Shown here: piece after piece, positions 49,462 to 58,112 of the stretch
Position numbering within the stretch: position 1 is the first letter of the stretch
Layout: each line of letters opens with the position of its first letter
DNA from: Armatimonadota bacterium
GTDB lineage: Bacteria; Armatimonadota; Fimbriimonadia; Fimbriimonadales; Fimbriimonadaceae
Direction of reading: 5' to 3'
Assembly (NCBI GenBank): GCA_020438215.1
Contig: JAGQUX010000001.1
Coordinates: forward strand, 179,406-243,405
DNA length: 64,000 nucleotides
Notes under the pieces: generated by a model
Told to the model about the DNA's origin: nothing
Database searches by the model: none
The model's input: the letters and a program-made list of their open reading frames with translations, nothing else
Program-made: the position numbers and the translations under genes

Positions 49462-50067
49462 ATGCCACGCGAACCGCTCCCCTACACTCCCGGCGTTGCC
49501 GGAGTGGACGAAGTCGGGCGCGGAGCCCTTGCTGGCCCGGTCGTGGTTGCCGCCGTGATCCTCCCACCCGAATTCGACACCATTGGAATCATTGACTCTA
49601 AAGCCCTTTCCGCCGCCCAGCGAGAAGAAGCCGCCGAACGCATCCGCGCCGAAGCACGATACACCATCCTCTTTGCCAGTGCAGAAGAGATTGATGCAAA
49701 AAACGTCCTCCGCGCAACACTGGACGCCATGCGTGAATCCCTTATCCAGCTCAAGGCAAACGAAGCGATCATTGATGGAAACCAGCTTCCTCCCGGGCTG
49801 CCCTGCCCCGCAACAACCCTCGTGAAAGGTGACAGCAAAGACGCCTCCATCGCCGCCGCATCTATCCTCGCCAAAGTCGCCCGAGACAACCATATGGTGG
49901 AAATGGCTGACAATTATCCTGGCTACGGTTTTGAAGGGCATGTCGGATACGGAGCCCCCTCCCACCTCGGAGCGATCAAATCGCTCGGCCCTTGCCCCAT
50001 CCACCGCAAGTCTTTTGAGCCAATCAAATCGCTCATCAACCAGCCATGTCTGACACTCGATCTGTAG
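49462..50067 (+). CDS. rnhB: Ribonuclease HII
   Basis: RNase HII cleaves RNA in RNA-DNA hybrids and removes single misincorporated ribonucleotides. Metal ligands are in GVDEVGRGALAGPVVVAAV (Asp-Glu at about 15-16) and AIIDGNQLP, with the further Asp in VKGDSKDASIAAASILAKV. The C-terminal GFEGHVGYGAPSHLGAIKSLGPCPIHR is quoted in parts: YGFEGHVGYG and HRKSFEPIK are canonical. The length of 201 residues is normal. It overlaps yraN by 22 bases, a common arrangement. Confidence 0.95.
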   Translation: MPREPLPYTPGVAGVDEVGRGALAGPVVVAAVILPPEFDTIGIIDSKALSAAQREEAAERIRAEARYTILFASAEEIDAKNVLRATLDAMRESLIQLKANEAIIDGNQLPPGLPCPATTLVKGDSKDASIAAASILAKVARDNHMVEMADNYPGYGFEGHVGYGAPSHLGAIKSLGPCPIHRKSFEPIKSLINQPCLTLDL

Positions 50068-50393
50068 GGAAACAAGCCGAAGATCGCGCGGCTAACTATC
50101 TGCTCGGACTTGGCTATACGCTTGTCACCCGGCGGTTCAAATCCTCTCGCGGCGAGATTGATTTGATCGCACTCGATGGAGAAACCCTTGTTTTTGTCGA
50201 AGTGAAATACCGCGCCAGGGGACACGAACGGGCCGCAGAAGCCGTCGGGTGGACGAAGCAACAGAGATTCCACCAAGCGGTGAAAGAATATCTCGCGAAA
50301 GCCGATCATCCGCCCATGCCCTCGCGCTACGATCTGATCACCTTAGACGAAAAAAGCATCCGGCATGAGCAGGATGCTTTTCGTCCCGAGTAA
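50046..50393 (+). CDS. YraN/UPF0102 endonuclease-like protein
   Basis: This 115-residue protein has a Holliday-junction-resolvase-like PD-(D/E)XK fold. It has GKQAEDRAANYLLGLGYTLVTRRFKSSRGEIDLIA (in part: GEIDLIALDGETLVFVEVK with the catalytic Asp and ExK) and YRARGHERAAEAVGWTKQQR. The family is conserved next to rnhB in many bacteria, with no firm function. It overlaps rnhB by 22 bases and converges with metG after 9 bases. Confidence 0.9.
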   Translation: MSDTRSVGKQAEDRAANYLLGLGYTLVTRRFKSSRGEIDLIALDGETLVFVEVKYRARGHERAAEAVGWTKQQRFHQAVKEYLAKADHPPMPSRYDLITLDEKSIRHEQDAFRPE

Positions 50394-50402
50394 ATCAGGC
50401 GA

Positions 50403-52352
50403 TTAATGAACGGAGGAGCCTTCAGGGGCTTCCTTATCCGGTTGAAGCAGAATCGCATTTCCATCTGCATCATCAGCGGCGAGAACCATGCCCTGAGATT
50501 CAATCCCCATGAGTTTCGCAGGCTTGAGGTTATAAACCACTACCACCTGGCGACCGATCAAATCTTCGGGTGCATACACTTTCTTGATCCCTGCGACAAT
50601 CTGCCGTGACTCATCGCCAATCTTGACTTGAAGCTTCATGAGTTTGTCGCTACCTTCGACCGGCTCAGCTTCGATAACCCGCGCCACCTTAAGGTTGACT
50701 TTCATGAAATCAGGAAACTCGATTTCTGCAGGAGGCTCGAATTTTTGCTTGTCCTTCTTGACGGGCTTTTCAGCTTTTGGCTGTTCGGCGGGGGCGTCCC
50801 CTTGTTTGAGTTGTTCCATGATTTTCTTATCCAATCGCGGGAAAATCGGCTCAGGTTGGTTGAGTTTTGTCCCAACCGGAAGCGATGCTTCCGTTCCAAT
50901 ATCTGACCATTTGGTGAGCGGCTCCAGATTCAATTGCCGTGCGACCGCGTCACACGCAGCAGGAATGACTGGACGAAGCATTCCTTCAGATGCACGGCAG
51001 ACAAACAGCATTGTGCGAATCACGCTCGGCAAAGCGGGGTCTTCGTTTTTTGCCATCGCCCACGGTGCTTTGTCATCCACATATTTGTTCAAAGCGCGCA
51101 CAAGATCAAGTGCTGCACCCGCCGCATCAGAAAGGCGATGCCCATCCATATACACGGTGTAGTCGGTCTTAGCCTTCTCGATTGCGGCGATCATTTCCGA
51201 ATCAATCGGAGCATCAGGCACAACCCCATCCGCAAACTTGTGCGCCATGCTGAGCCCCCGGTTGAGGGCATTGCCAAAGTCGTTCACGAGTTCGCTATTG
51301 TAGAGATTCGCAACCTCAAATTTCGAGTAATCCGTGTCCCCTTCAAACGGGAACGAACGGATCAGCGACCAGCGCACCACATCTACTGCAAGATCATGGG
51401 CGCAACCCGCCATCTCCTGGTAATACTTCACAAGCTCCTCAGCAGCAATCACGTTCCCGCGTGATTTGCTCATCTTCCCATCGCGGAACACAAACCATCC
51501 GTGCGCGACCACCGCCTTCGGCAGGGGTAATTCCGCCGCCATCAGCATTGCCGGCCAGAGTGTTGCGTGGAACCGAGTGAAAATCTCCTTCGCCATCCAG
51601 TGCACATCGGCGGGCCAAAGCTCTTCCCAACCCGCATCGGGCCAGCCTGTGGCAGCGAGATAGTTGATCAGAGCATCAAACCAGACGTAAATAACCTTGG
51701 TTTCATCGCCGGGAACGGGAATGCCCCAGCCAGGATTCGCACGCGTGATACAGATATCGCGCAGCCCCTGCTTGATGAACGAAACCACTTCGTTCTTGCG
51801 TGTATGAGGGAGTAGCCAATCCGGTTCCGATTCAATCTTATCCAGAAGCGGCTTTTCAAAGGCAGAAAGCTTGAAGAACCAGTTTTCTTCCTCCACCCAA
51901 GTAACTTCGTTGCCATCGGGTGACTTGCCATCCACAATCTCAGATTCTTTGACAAACGTCTCCGCCGAGATGTCGTACCAACCTTCGTATTTGTCTTGGA
52001 AGATGTAGCCGTTATCGCGAATGCGCTCAAAAAGTGCTTGAGCGGCCTTCCGATGCTGATCGCTCGTCGTTCGGAAAAAGACATCGTAATCGACATTCAG
52101 CAGATCGGCACACACACGGAATGTTTCAGATATTCGATCAACAAAGGCCATCGGGTCTTCGCCCGCTTCCTGTGCTGCGGTCATGACTTTCAAGCCGTTC
52201 TCATCGGTTCCCGTCAAGAAGTAGGGGTCTTCGCCGAGCAACTCGCGATACCGCTTTTCTACGTCGCAGCACATCATTGTCAATGCGTGCCCAACGTGGG
52301 GAACGGAGTTGACATAGTAGATGGGGGTCGTGACGTAGTGCCGTTTTGCCAT
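50403..52352 (-). CDS. metG: Methionyl-tRNA synthetase
   Basis: MetG charges tRNA-Met. The class I motifs are PHVGHAL for HIGH (about residue 19) and KMSKSRGN for KMSKS (about 310). YYVNSVPH opens the Rossmann fold. The C-terminal EMAP/OB domain (PDFMKVNLKVARVIEAEPVEGSDKLMKLQV, in part) mediates dimerisation and tRNA binding. A Lys/Pro-rich linker separates the two. ATG 52352 (MAKRHYVTTPIYY) is the start. The extra 26 codons of the open frame have no homology. The length of about 649 residues is normal. Confidence 0.95.
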   Translation of the reverse strand: MAKRHYVTTPIYYVNSVPHVGHALTMMCCDVEKRYRELLGEDPYFLTGTDENGLKVMTAAQEAGEDPMAFVDRISETFRVCADLLNVDYDVFFRTTSDQHRKAAQALFERIRDNGYIFQDKYEGWYDISAETFVKESEIVDGKSPDGNEVTWVEEENWFFKLSAFEKPLLDKIESEPDWLLPHTRKNEVVSFIKQGLRDICITRANPGWGIPVPGDETKVIYVWFDALINYLAATGWPDAGWEELWPADVHWMAKEIFTRFHATLWPAMLMAAELPLPKAVVAHGWFVFRDGKMSKSRGNVIAAEELVKYYQEMAGCAHDLAVDVVRWSLIRSFPFEGDTDYSKFEVANLYNSELVNDFGNALNRGLSMAHKFADGVVPDAPIDSEMIAAIEKAKTDYTVYMDGHRLSDAAGAALDLVRALNKYVDDKAPWAMAKNEDPALPSVIRTMLFVCRASEGMLRPVIPAACDAVARQLNLEPLTKWSDIGTEASLPVGTKLNQPEPIFPRLDKKIMEQLKQGDAPAEQPKAEKPVKKDKQKFEPPAEIEFPDFMKVNLKVARVIEAEPVEGSDKLMKLQVKIGDESRQIVAGIKKVYAPEDLIGRQVVVVYNLKPAKLMGIESQGMVLAADDADGNAILLQPDKEAPEGSSVH

Positions 52353-52516
52353 AGAATTCGGTGAGTCTACCGAACTCAATTCCCCTTCACTCCGACCGCA
52401 AATTCTCGCGTGATTCCAGGTTCGATGCATACCAATCCTCGTACCCTTACCGGACTTTCCAAAATCCAGGTAGTTGCGCCCTCAAGTATTTTCAAAAAGG
52501 GTCCGACGATCAGATC

Positions 52517-53119
52517 GTGACCAAACCCGTACGTCAAATACGAACTTGCAGTCGAAAGCGGCATCGACGCGGGTTTATGCTTTTGGAGACCACCGTAGCA
52601 ATGTACACATTGCTCGTGGGTGTCCTGACCTTCTGTTCTATGGCTGTCCTGGCTAACAAGGTGGGATTGCAGAGCCGATTGCGCGCTTCTGCATACCAAC
52701 TCGCTTTCCAACAAGCAGAGATGCTAAAGACTACTTCCTTTGACAATCTGCAAGCCGTGGGAGATACCTCCTTTAACATCCCGGCAGAGGTGATTGCTTC
52801 CCTGCCCGGTTCGACCGTATCAAGCACTGGCACTACGAATTCAAAATATGAAGTCACCAGCCACTATCGCGTGGAGTCGGTGACGACAACCCAAAAGAAG
52901 ATCACCGTTCGGATTCGATGGCGCAACGCCGCTACTCCCGAGTCGAATGCAACCCGCCCATGGTCAGAAGTACGCCTGACCACAGTGACCGTTAAGCCGG
53001 GCTCAATTACTGCTCCTGAGGCAGCAACATCACCTGCGGGAACAATTGGCGGAACTGCTACCAGCGCCGCACAGACCGCAAGGGCAGCAGCAAGCTCACT
53101 GCTCGGAGGAAGTAAATAA
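52517..53119 (+). CDS. Prepilin-type protein (type IV minor pilin-like)
   Basis: The GTG at 52517 gives an 18-residue basic leader (TKPVRQIRTCSRKRHRR) followed by the prepilin peptidase site G|FMLLE, with Glu at +5, and a hydrophobic helix TTVAMYTLLVGVLTFCSMAVL. The remainder (LQSRLRASAYQLAFQQAEML, then a beta domain) resembles PilV-like minor pilins. It ends with an Ala/Thr/Ser-rich tail. The open frame extends upstream to 52361, but that would give an implausibly long leader. The stop overlaps the next ATG (TAATG), so it is coupled to the PilW-like gene. The start is uncertain. Confidence 0.75.
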   Translation: MTKPVRQIRTCSRKRHRRGFMLLETTVAMYTLLVGVLTFCSMAVLANKVGLQSRLRASAYQLAFQQAEMLKTTSFDNLQAVGDTSFNIPAEVIASLPGSTVSSTGTTNSKYEVTSHYRVESVTTTQKKITVRIRWRNAATPESNATRPWSEVRLTTVTVKPGSITAPEAATSPAGTIGGTATSAAQTARAAASSLLGGSK

Positions 53120-54012
53120 TGAAACGACTCACTAAGAGGGCCGGTTTGACCACCATGGAAGTGGCGGTGGCAAGCACTGTCATGGTGGGTGTTGTCTACA
53201 TGAGCTTCGACGTGATGCTCAAGTCCGTCAAGGTCAGCGCGGGGGCAATGCAAGCCACCCAAACCAACGATGACCTCAGAACCGGGATGGATTCGCTCAT
53301 CAACTCAATCCGGACGGCTGATATGGTGCTCTCCACCCACACAGCCGACCAGACCGTAGATACAAGCAAAGAAAATCTTCTTATTAAGAAGCCGGTCTTC
53401 AACGCACTTGGGAATCGCATTGCGAATCAAAGCCAAGTGGTTTGGTACTACTATCAATCTACAAGCGATAAGAAGAAGAAGCCAGGCATCATCTATGCTC
53501 GAACGTCAACCATCAATGGATCAACCATCGGCAATTTTTCGGCCCCACGAGAAATTGTTTACAACGTTGAGAAAGTGACTTGGACTTATCGGTATATGGC
53601 ACAAGTTCGTGTAGCCAGTGCTGGGATCACCGTGCCGCTCAATTTCAATGCATCGTCCAGTGGCGCATCGGCAACGAATGCACAAATTATCAAGATGAAA
53701 AGTTCAGCAATCGGACTGAATGTCGATGTTCCTGGGAATGTCGGCGTTTTGCCACCTGTCGCTGCAAATGTCGTGACTCTGCCTGGCCTAGCCCAAGCAG
53801 GAACAGTTATCGATATTGAAGCCAAAGTGGATCCACGATACGCGCCCCTCGCTGGTGGTGGCTCTCTGATCAACATCGTGGATATGAAGGTCAAGTTCAA
53901 AAAAGAGCAAGTGGACGGAGAGTCGAATTCTGGCTCGGGCAGCACGGAATCGGAAGGCGAAGTGAAACGCAACGAGTCATATAGCATCACGCTCCAAAAC
54001 TTTAAAGGATAA
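53119..54012 (+). CDS. Prepilin-type protein, PilW-like
   Basis: The leader MKRLTKRAG is followed by LTTMEVAVASTVMVGVVYM, giving the prepilin cleavage site G|LTTME with Glu at +5. A long soluble domain (TNDDLRTGMDSLINSIRTAD, VWYYYQSTSDKKKKPGIIY) is typical of PilW/PilJ-like minor pilins. The C-terminus is Ser/Glu-rich (ESNSGSGSTESEGEVKR). It overlaps the upstream prepilin gene by one base and is 15 bases before the PilX-like gene, which has AGGAG upstream. It is probably part of the pilus tip or initiation complex. Confidence 0.78.
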   Translation: MKRLTKRAGLTTMEVAVASTVMVGVVYMSFDVMLKSVKVSAGAMQATQTNDDLRTGMDSLINSIRTADMVLSTHTADQTVDTSKENLLIKKPVFNALGNRIANQSQVVWYYYQSTSDKKKKPGIIYARTSTINGSTIGNFSAPREIVYNVEKVTWTYRYMAQVRVASAGITVPLNFNASSSGASATNAQIIKMKSSAIGLNVDVPGNVGVLPPVAANVVTLPGLAQAGTVIDIEAKVDPRYAPLAGGGSLINIVDMKVKFKKEQVDGESNSGSGSTESEGEVKRNESYSITLQNFKG

Positions 54013-54027
54013 GCAGGAGAACATCAT

Positions 54028-55656
54028 ATGAAAACAAAACAACTGAAATACAGCAAACGGCTCGGCAACGCATTGCCGATGGCGATGATGTTCTTCATGG
54101 TCGTCGGAGTGGTGACGATCGCCGCAATCGGGGTCACCCAAACTGCCGACCGTATGGCCGAGCGTGGCGTCCAAAAAACACAGGCGACTGCTCTGGCGGA
54201 AACCGCGGTGAATCTTCTCTATGATGAAATCATTCGCAAGATCGCAACCGGGCAATCTGCTCCTGCGTCACTGGGTAGCACATCGGTAACCGTATTCGAT
54301 GGCGTAACCAAAACCGCTGGAACATACAACGGAACTGTCTTGGATACCCAAGTCAGCACCAAAACTCCTGCTCCTGGTCAGGCAGATGGCACGATTGAAT
54401 ACACCTACAACTTTTTGATTCAAGGAGTTGGACAAGCTCCAAACGGCGTTCAAAGCGAAGTACGCGCGTCGTTCACCGCAAAGCTGGTGACCAATGATCC
54501 TTCATCGGGAGTTGGTGCCGGGCAGTGGAAGATCTATCCTGGCGCAATCCAGTCGGCAACGACCGTGGATATTGTCACGAATCAAGGTGTCCGAACAATG
54601 GACTCTGCCGCTATTGATAAAGAAGCCCATGTGATCGCCAACAAAGGCGTTACTTGGCTCCCGTATAGTGGTTCAAAAAACACTTACGTCAATCCCAACA
54701 TTTTGGACTTTGAAGGGCACGTTCTTGTTGCTAGCCAACCGGATAACACTTTTGTCGATATGACAAAGGGCGTCAACGGACTGGGCAACCCAAACGGGAT
54801 GAAAAACTACCGCACGGCGGCAGCCCACCTCAACGGTAGCGACCCGTACACCGTGAACAAGGATGAGATCACGGCGATGGGACAACCTCGTTCTTTCCCG
54901 AAAGCGGCTGATGTTCAAAGTTACAAAACGATCTGGCTAAACGAAACCGCTGGCAATCCGGCGGCGACTAAGTTCACGCCCAGCACAGGAACCTCCGTCA
55001 AGTGGTCGGATGTGCCCGCGAATGCAAACGGTCAGAAGGTAATTCAGGCTCCTGCCTACATTGATGGTGATTTGGATCTGGCTTCGGGTCAGCTCTTGAA
55101 AATGCGACCCTGTGCCGCTTGCCCGGAAGACAATATTGTCTATGTCAAAGGCAAAATCTCCAATGCGGGAATGCTCTACAACCTGGGCGTCACCCTTGTT
55201 GCCGAGGAGGGCTACTCCGATGCGGCAGCGGCGGAATACAAAGTGGATCAACAAGATTCTCCATTCCCTGATCTGCCAACCGTATACAGTAACTCGGCCC
55301 TGATCAGTCTGAGCCCGTACACCGACGGTATCACGATTTCATCGAACTCGACATCTCGTTACGGAATGGTTATGTCTGCGCTAGGTGGGATCAAGATCAC
55401 AGGAAACTTGGAAGTCAATGGAATCTTGGTTTCGGCAGGTAATGCGGCTGATCCGTACTACGAAAAGGTTCCGGCGGTCGCAAACCGAGTCAAAGGCGGC
55501 AAGGTAGACATCAAACCGAACAACGGAAACAGCTTTGTTGTTCAGTACGTCCGCGAGGCAAGTAACTACAAAATCCCCGGCTACAACATGGTTGTGGGAA
55601 CAGTAGCCACCAGCTTCAATGCTGAGCCACTCCGAGACTGGGTCACCAAGAAGTAA
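54028..55656 (+). CDS. PilX-like pilus assembly protein
   Basis: The N-terminus (KRLGNALPMAMMFFMVVGVVTIAAIG) resembles the PilX_N segment that replaces the standard prepilin helix, without Glu+5. About 500 residues follow, rich in beta strands, Asn, Gly and Thr. They include AGQWKIYPGAIQSATTVDIV, PAYIDGDLDLASGQLLKMRPC and VYVKGKISNAGMLYN, which look like repeated beta-helix strands. It is probably a large tip-associated or adhesive component of the type IV pilus or pseudopilus. AGGAG lies 10 bases upstream of the ATG. It ends the pilin operon at a bidirectional terminator. Confidence 0.7.
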   Translation: MKTKQLKYSKRLGNALPMAMMFFMVVGVVTIAAIGVTQTADRMAERGVQKTQATALAETAVNLLYDEIIRKIATGQSAPASLGSTSVTVFDGVTKTAGTYNGTVLDTQVSTKTPAPGQADGTIEYTYNFLIQGVGQAPNGVQSEVRASFTAKLVTNDPSSGVGAGQWKIYPGAIQSATTVDIVTNQGVRTMDSAAIDKEAHVIANKGVTWLPYSGSKNTYVNPNILDFEGHVLVASQPDNTFVDMTKGVNGLGNPNGMKNYRTAAAHLNGSDPYTVNKDEITAMGQPRSFPKAADVQSYKTIWLNETAGNPAATKFTPSTGTSVKWSDVPANANGQKVIQAPAYIDGDLDLASGQLLKMRPCAACPEDNIVYVKGKISNAGMLYNLGVTLVAEEGYSDAAAAEYKVDQQDSPFPDLPTVYSNSALISLSPYTDGITISSNSTSRYGMVMSALGGIKITGNLEVNGILVSAGNAADPYYEKVPAVANRVKGGKVDIKPNNGNSFVVQYVREASNYKIPGYNMVVGTVATSFNAEPLRDWVTKK

Positions 55657-55682
55657 TCCATCGGGAAAATCAGGTCACAAAA

Positions 55683-55710
55683 ACGCCTTTGGTCAACTGG
55701 CCAGGGGCGT
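55683..55710. terminator. Bidirectional terminator between the pilin operon and the J-domain gene
   Basis: ACGCCTTTGG pairs with CCAGGGGCGT (two G-U pairs) around an 8-base loop. CACAAAA precedes it and TTTTT follows. The minus-strand gene stop lies within the T tract. Confidence 0.82.
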
Positions 55711-55713
55711 TTT

Positions 55714-56841
55714 TTATACTGACCGTGGGCGGAAAGCGTCGGCGACATACCAACCACAAATCGCGCCAAGATAGATCAGGTTGCCGCTCCAGATCATAGT
55801 TTGCAAAGCAAGATCGTTTGAGGTCAGCATCCCGGAAATCGTAAAGACGACAATCACAGCGATCACCCCGGTCAACAGCCGCGAAACAGATCGTTGGAAT
55901 GCACCCTGGCTCATCCCGACAAGAACATACAACCCCAAAGCCAACCAGAAATTGAACACGGCAATCATCGCCAGCAACACGCCGGGAGAAATCTTTGAAG
56001 TTGCCGAGCCAAGACTCGCGTGAATTCGATCCAGTGCCCCAGATGCCGAAAGGCAACCTCCCAAAGCAACACCCGCTAGCGCGAGCATCCCAATCAACCC
56101 GAACGTCAGCTGATTGACCGCAGGTAGCTCGGGGAAAAGCGGAGACTCCTGCGCGAAGAACGGATAGACCGCCGCCGTAATCACAACGAAGACCAGCACA
56201 AGTAGCGGCCCGACATTTACATCAGTGCCTTCACGGATGCGTTTGGCTTTCTCGCTATCTTCCGCCGCATCCATCAGATCTTCGTACTTGCGTTGATACA
56301 GGTCGTTATCCGGATCAAATTGCGCAGCGTAAGCATAGTGCCGACTTGCATTGATAAAGTCGCCACGGCTCCGGAAGACATCTCCGAGAGCTGCCTGAGC
56401 CAGCGGATCGCGTTTGTTCAGCTCCAGCAAACGGCGAGCAATGGTTTCTGCTTCCGCGTACTTCCCTAAGTTGAGAACATTCGCCAGCTTCGCGCGAAGC
56501 TCTTTGGCTTCGATCCACTTGGCTTTTTCTTCGGCTTCTTTGGCTTTGCGCGCTTCTTCGGCAGCCTGAAATTGGTGATGCCGATGCTCGTCTTCCCGCT
56601 TTCGATCAATCTTGTTTTGCCATTCCCACGCCTGAATATGATTCGCTCGTTTTTCGGCAACCGAAAGCACTTCATAGGCTTCTTTCACGGCAAGAAACTT
56701 GGTTTTGGCTTCAGGGGACGAGTTAAGGTCGGGGTGAAACTGCCGGGCAAGTCGGCGATACGCCGACTTGATTTCGCTCTCCGACGCGCTGAGCTCTAGC
56801 TCAAGCGTCAGAAAATGCTGGGGCAAGTTCCGATCTGACAA
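55714..56841 (-). CDS. J-domain / TPR membrane protein
   Basis: Residues 1 to about 70 form a DnaJ domain with the DnaK-stimulating HPD intact (YRRLARQFHPDLN). A charged coiled coil (about 70-115, rich in Glu, Lys and Ala), TPR-like repeats (AEAETIARRLLELNKRDPLAQAALGDVF, DFINASRHYAYAAQFDPDN) and four to five transmembrane helices (about 210-360) follow. It starts at TTG. It probably recruits DnaK to the membrane. Being 9 bases upstream of two PilC-type genes on the other side, it may help assembly of the pilus machine, but that is inference. Confidence 0.82.
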   Translation of the reverse strand: MSDRNLPQHFLTLELELSASESEIKSAYRRLARQFHPDLNSSPEAKTKFLAVKEAYEVLSVAEKRANHIQAWEWQNKIDRKREDEHRHHQFQAAEEARKAKEAEEKAKWIEAKELRAKLANVLNLGKYAEAETIARRLLELNKRDPLAQAALGDVFRSRGDFINASRHYAYAAQFDPDNDLYQRKYEDLMDAAEDSEKAKRIREGTDVNVGPLLVLVFVVITAAVYPFFAQESPLFPELPAVNQLTFGLIGMLALAGVALGGCLSASGALDRIHASLGSATSKISPGVLLAMIAVFNFWLALGLYVLVGMSQGAFQRSVSRLLTGVIAVIVVFTISGMLTSNDLALQTMIWSGNLIYLGAICGWYVADAFRPRSV

Positions 56842-56850
56842 AACAGTGTT

Positions 56851-58095
56851 TTAGAGTGCGCCGCCGAGTCCACCGTAATAGCCTGTGTAGAAGCTAATCA
56901 CGATGTAGGCAACATACGCTCCGACCGCGAGCAAACAGAACACGCCGAGGAACAGTGCCGACTGACGCGCCTTTGTTGTGCTCTCGTCTTCATAATATTC
57001 GGCAACTTTTTCCATCATCTCATTCATATTTCCAGTTGCCTCACCCGTTCGCATCATATCGAGCGTGATTGGGCTGAATGCTCCGGTCATCATGAAGGTA
57101 TCGGCAACTCCTTGCCCTGAATCAAGTTGAGCTGCCGCCGGATACATTTTTTCGCGCAATGCTTCGTTCCCGCACGCATCGGCGGCGAGGCGAGTCGCTT
57201 TAGAAAGCGGCACCCCAGAATTCCAAAGAGCTCCAAAAGCTCGCCCGAACTTCGCCATCGAAAAGCCCATCGCGATGTTCCCGAACACAGGGAGCGCGAG
57301 GACGAAGTTATTCCAACCCTTCAAAACCGCTTGATTGCGCAAAGCGTATTTGAAGAAAATATATCCCGCCACAACCAGAGCAAGGAATGTAAACCAGATC
57401 ATTAGTGGTGCGCCAATCCCGCCGGATTTGCCCATTGATTTGATAAAAATGTTGGTGCCGATAATGATCAACGCGGATGCGCCCAAAACCATTTTGGGAT
57501 ACGCCGTTTCTCGGCGGATCAAATTCCGAAGTTCAACATCACGCTGGATGTAGTCGGCAAGGCGATTGCATTGTTCAGCAAGGAAGCCACCTTCTTCCCC
57601 GGTCCGCACCATCGAGAGCATAAGTGGAGTGAAAACATGCGGGTACCGCTCGAACCCTTCCGAGACTCCGCGCCCTTCCACAACAGAATCAGACATCTCG
57701 AACAAGATCGCTTTCAAACCCGGGGATGAGGATTGACCCGCCAAAGTCTTGAACGCCTGCGCCGGGTTGATCCCTGCGTTCAGCATCGTTCCGAACTGCC
57801 GGAAGAAGAATCCCAAATGCTCCAACTTAACGCCGCTCACCGACTGAGCATTCGTGTCCATCTGCACCCGTCCAGCTTGTAGAGGACGCTCCATTTGGAC
57901 AGGTGGGTTCGCTCCCCGCGGTGCCATCGGTTGATCTGCCAGCGGATCGCCAACAGACGATGCCATTTGCAAGTTCTGAATGCTCCAGCCCTTGGCGGCC
58001 AGTTGCTGAGCAACCACATCTAGCGATGTGCCGTGGAGAACCCCCTTATGCGGCTTCCCTTCTTGGTCAATGGCTTGAAATTCAAAGACTGGCAT
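56851..58095 (-). CDS. Type II secretion/type IV pilus inner-membrane protein (PilC/GspF)
   Basis: PilC/GspF proteins form the platform that couples the pilus ATPase to pilin polymerisation. The protein opens with MPVFEFQAIDQEGKPHKGVL and a small N-terminal domain. Two T2SSF repeats follow (GFFFRQFGTMLNAGINPAQAF, MVRTGEEGGFLAEQCNRLADYIQRDV, then KFGRAFGALWNSGVPLSKATRLAAD and MMRTGEATGNMNEMMEKVAEYYEDE), with three transmembrane helices. A Pro/Asn/Gln-rich linker follows the first 60 residues. It lies 17 bases downstream of a second PilC-like gene. No PilB or PilT ATPase is in the window. Confidence 0.88.
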   Translation of the reverse strand: MPVFEFQAIDQEGKPHKGVLHGTSLDVVAQQLAAKGWSIQNLQMASSVGDPLADQPMAPRGANPPVQMERPLQAGRVQMDTNAQSVSGVKLEHLGFFFRQFGTMLNAGINPAQAFKTLAGQSSSPGLKAILFEMSDSVVEGRGVSEGFERYPHVFTPLMLSMVRTGEEGGFLAEQCNRLADYIQRDVELRNLIRRETAYPKMVLGASALIIIGTNIFIKSMGKSGGIGAPLMIWFTFLALVVAGYIFFKYALRNQAVLKGWNNFVLALPVFGNIAMGFSMAKFGRAFGALWNSGVPLSKATRLAADACGNEALREKMYPAAAQLDSGQGVADTFMMTGAFSPITLDMMRTGEATGNMNEMMEKVAEYYEDESTTKARQSALFLGVFCLLAVGAYVAYIVISFYTGYYGGLGGAL

Positions 58096-58112
58096 CGTGT
58101 TTCTCTATCCTA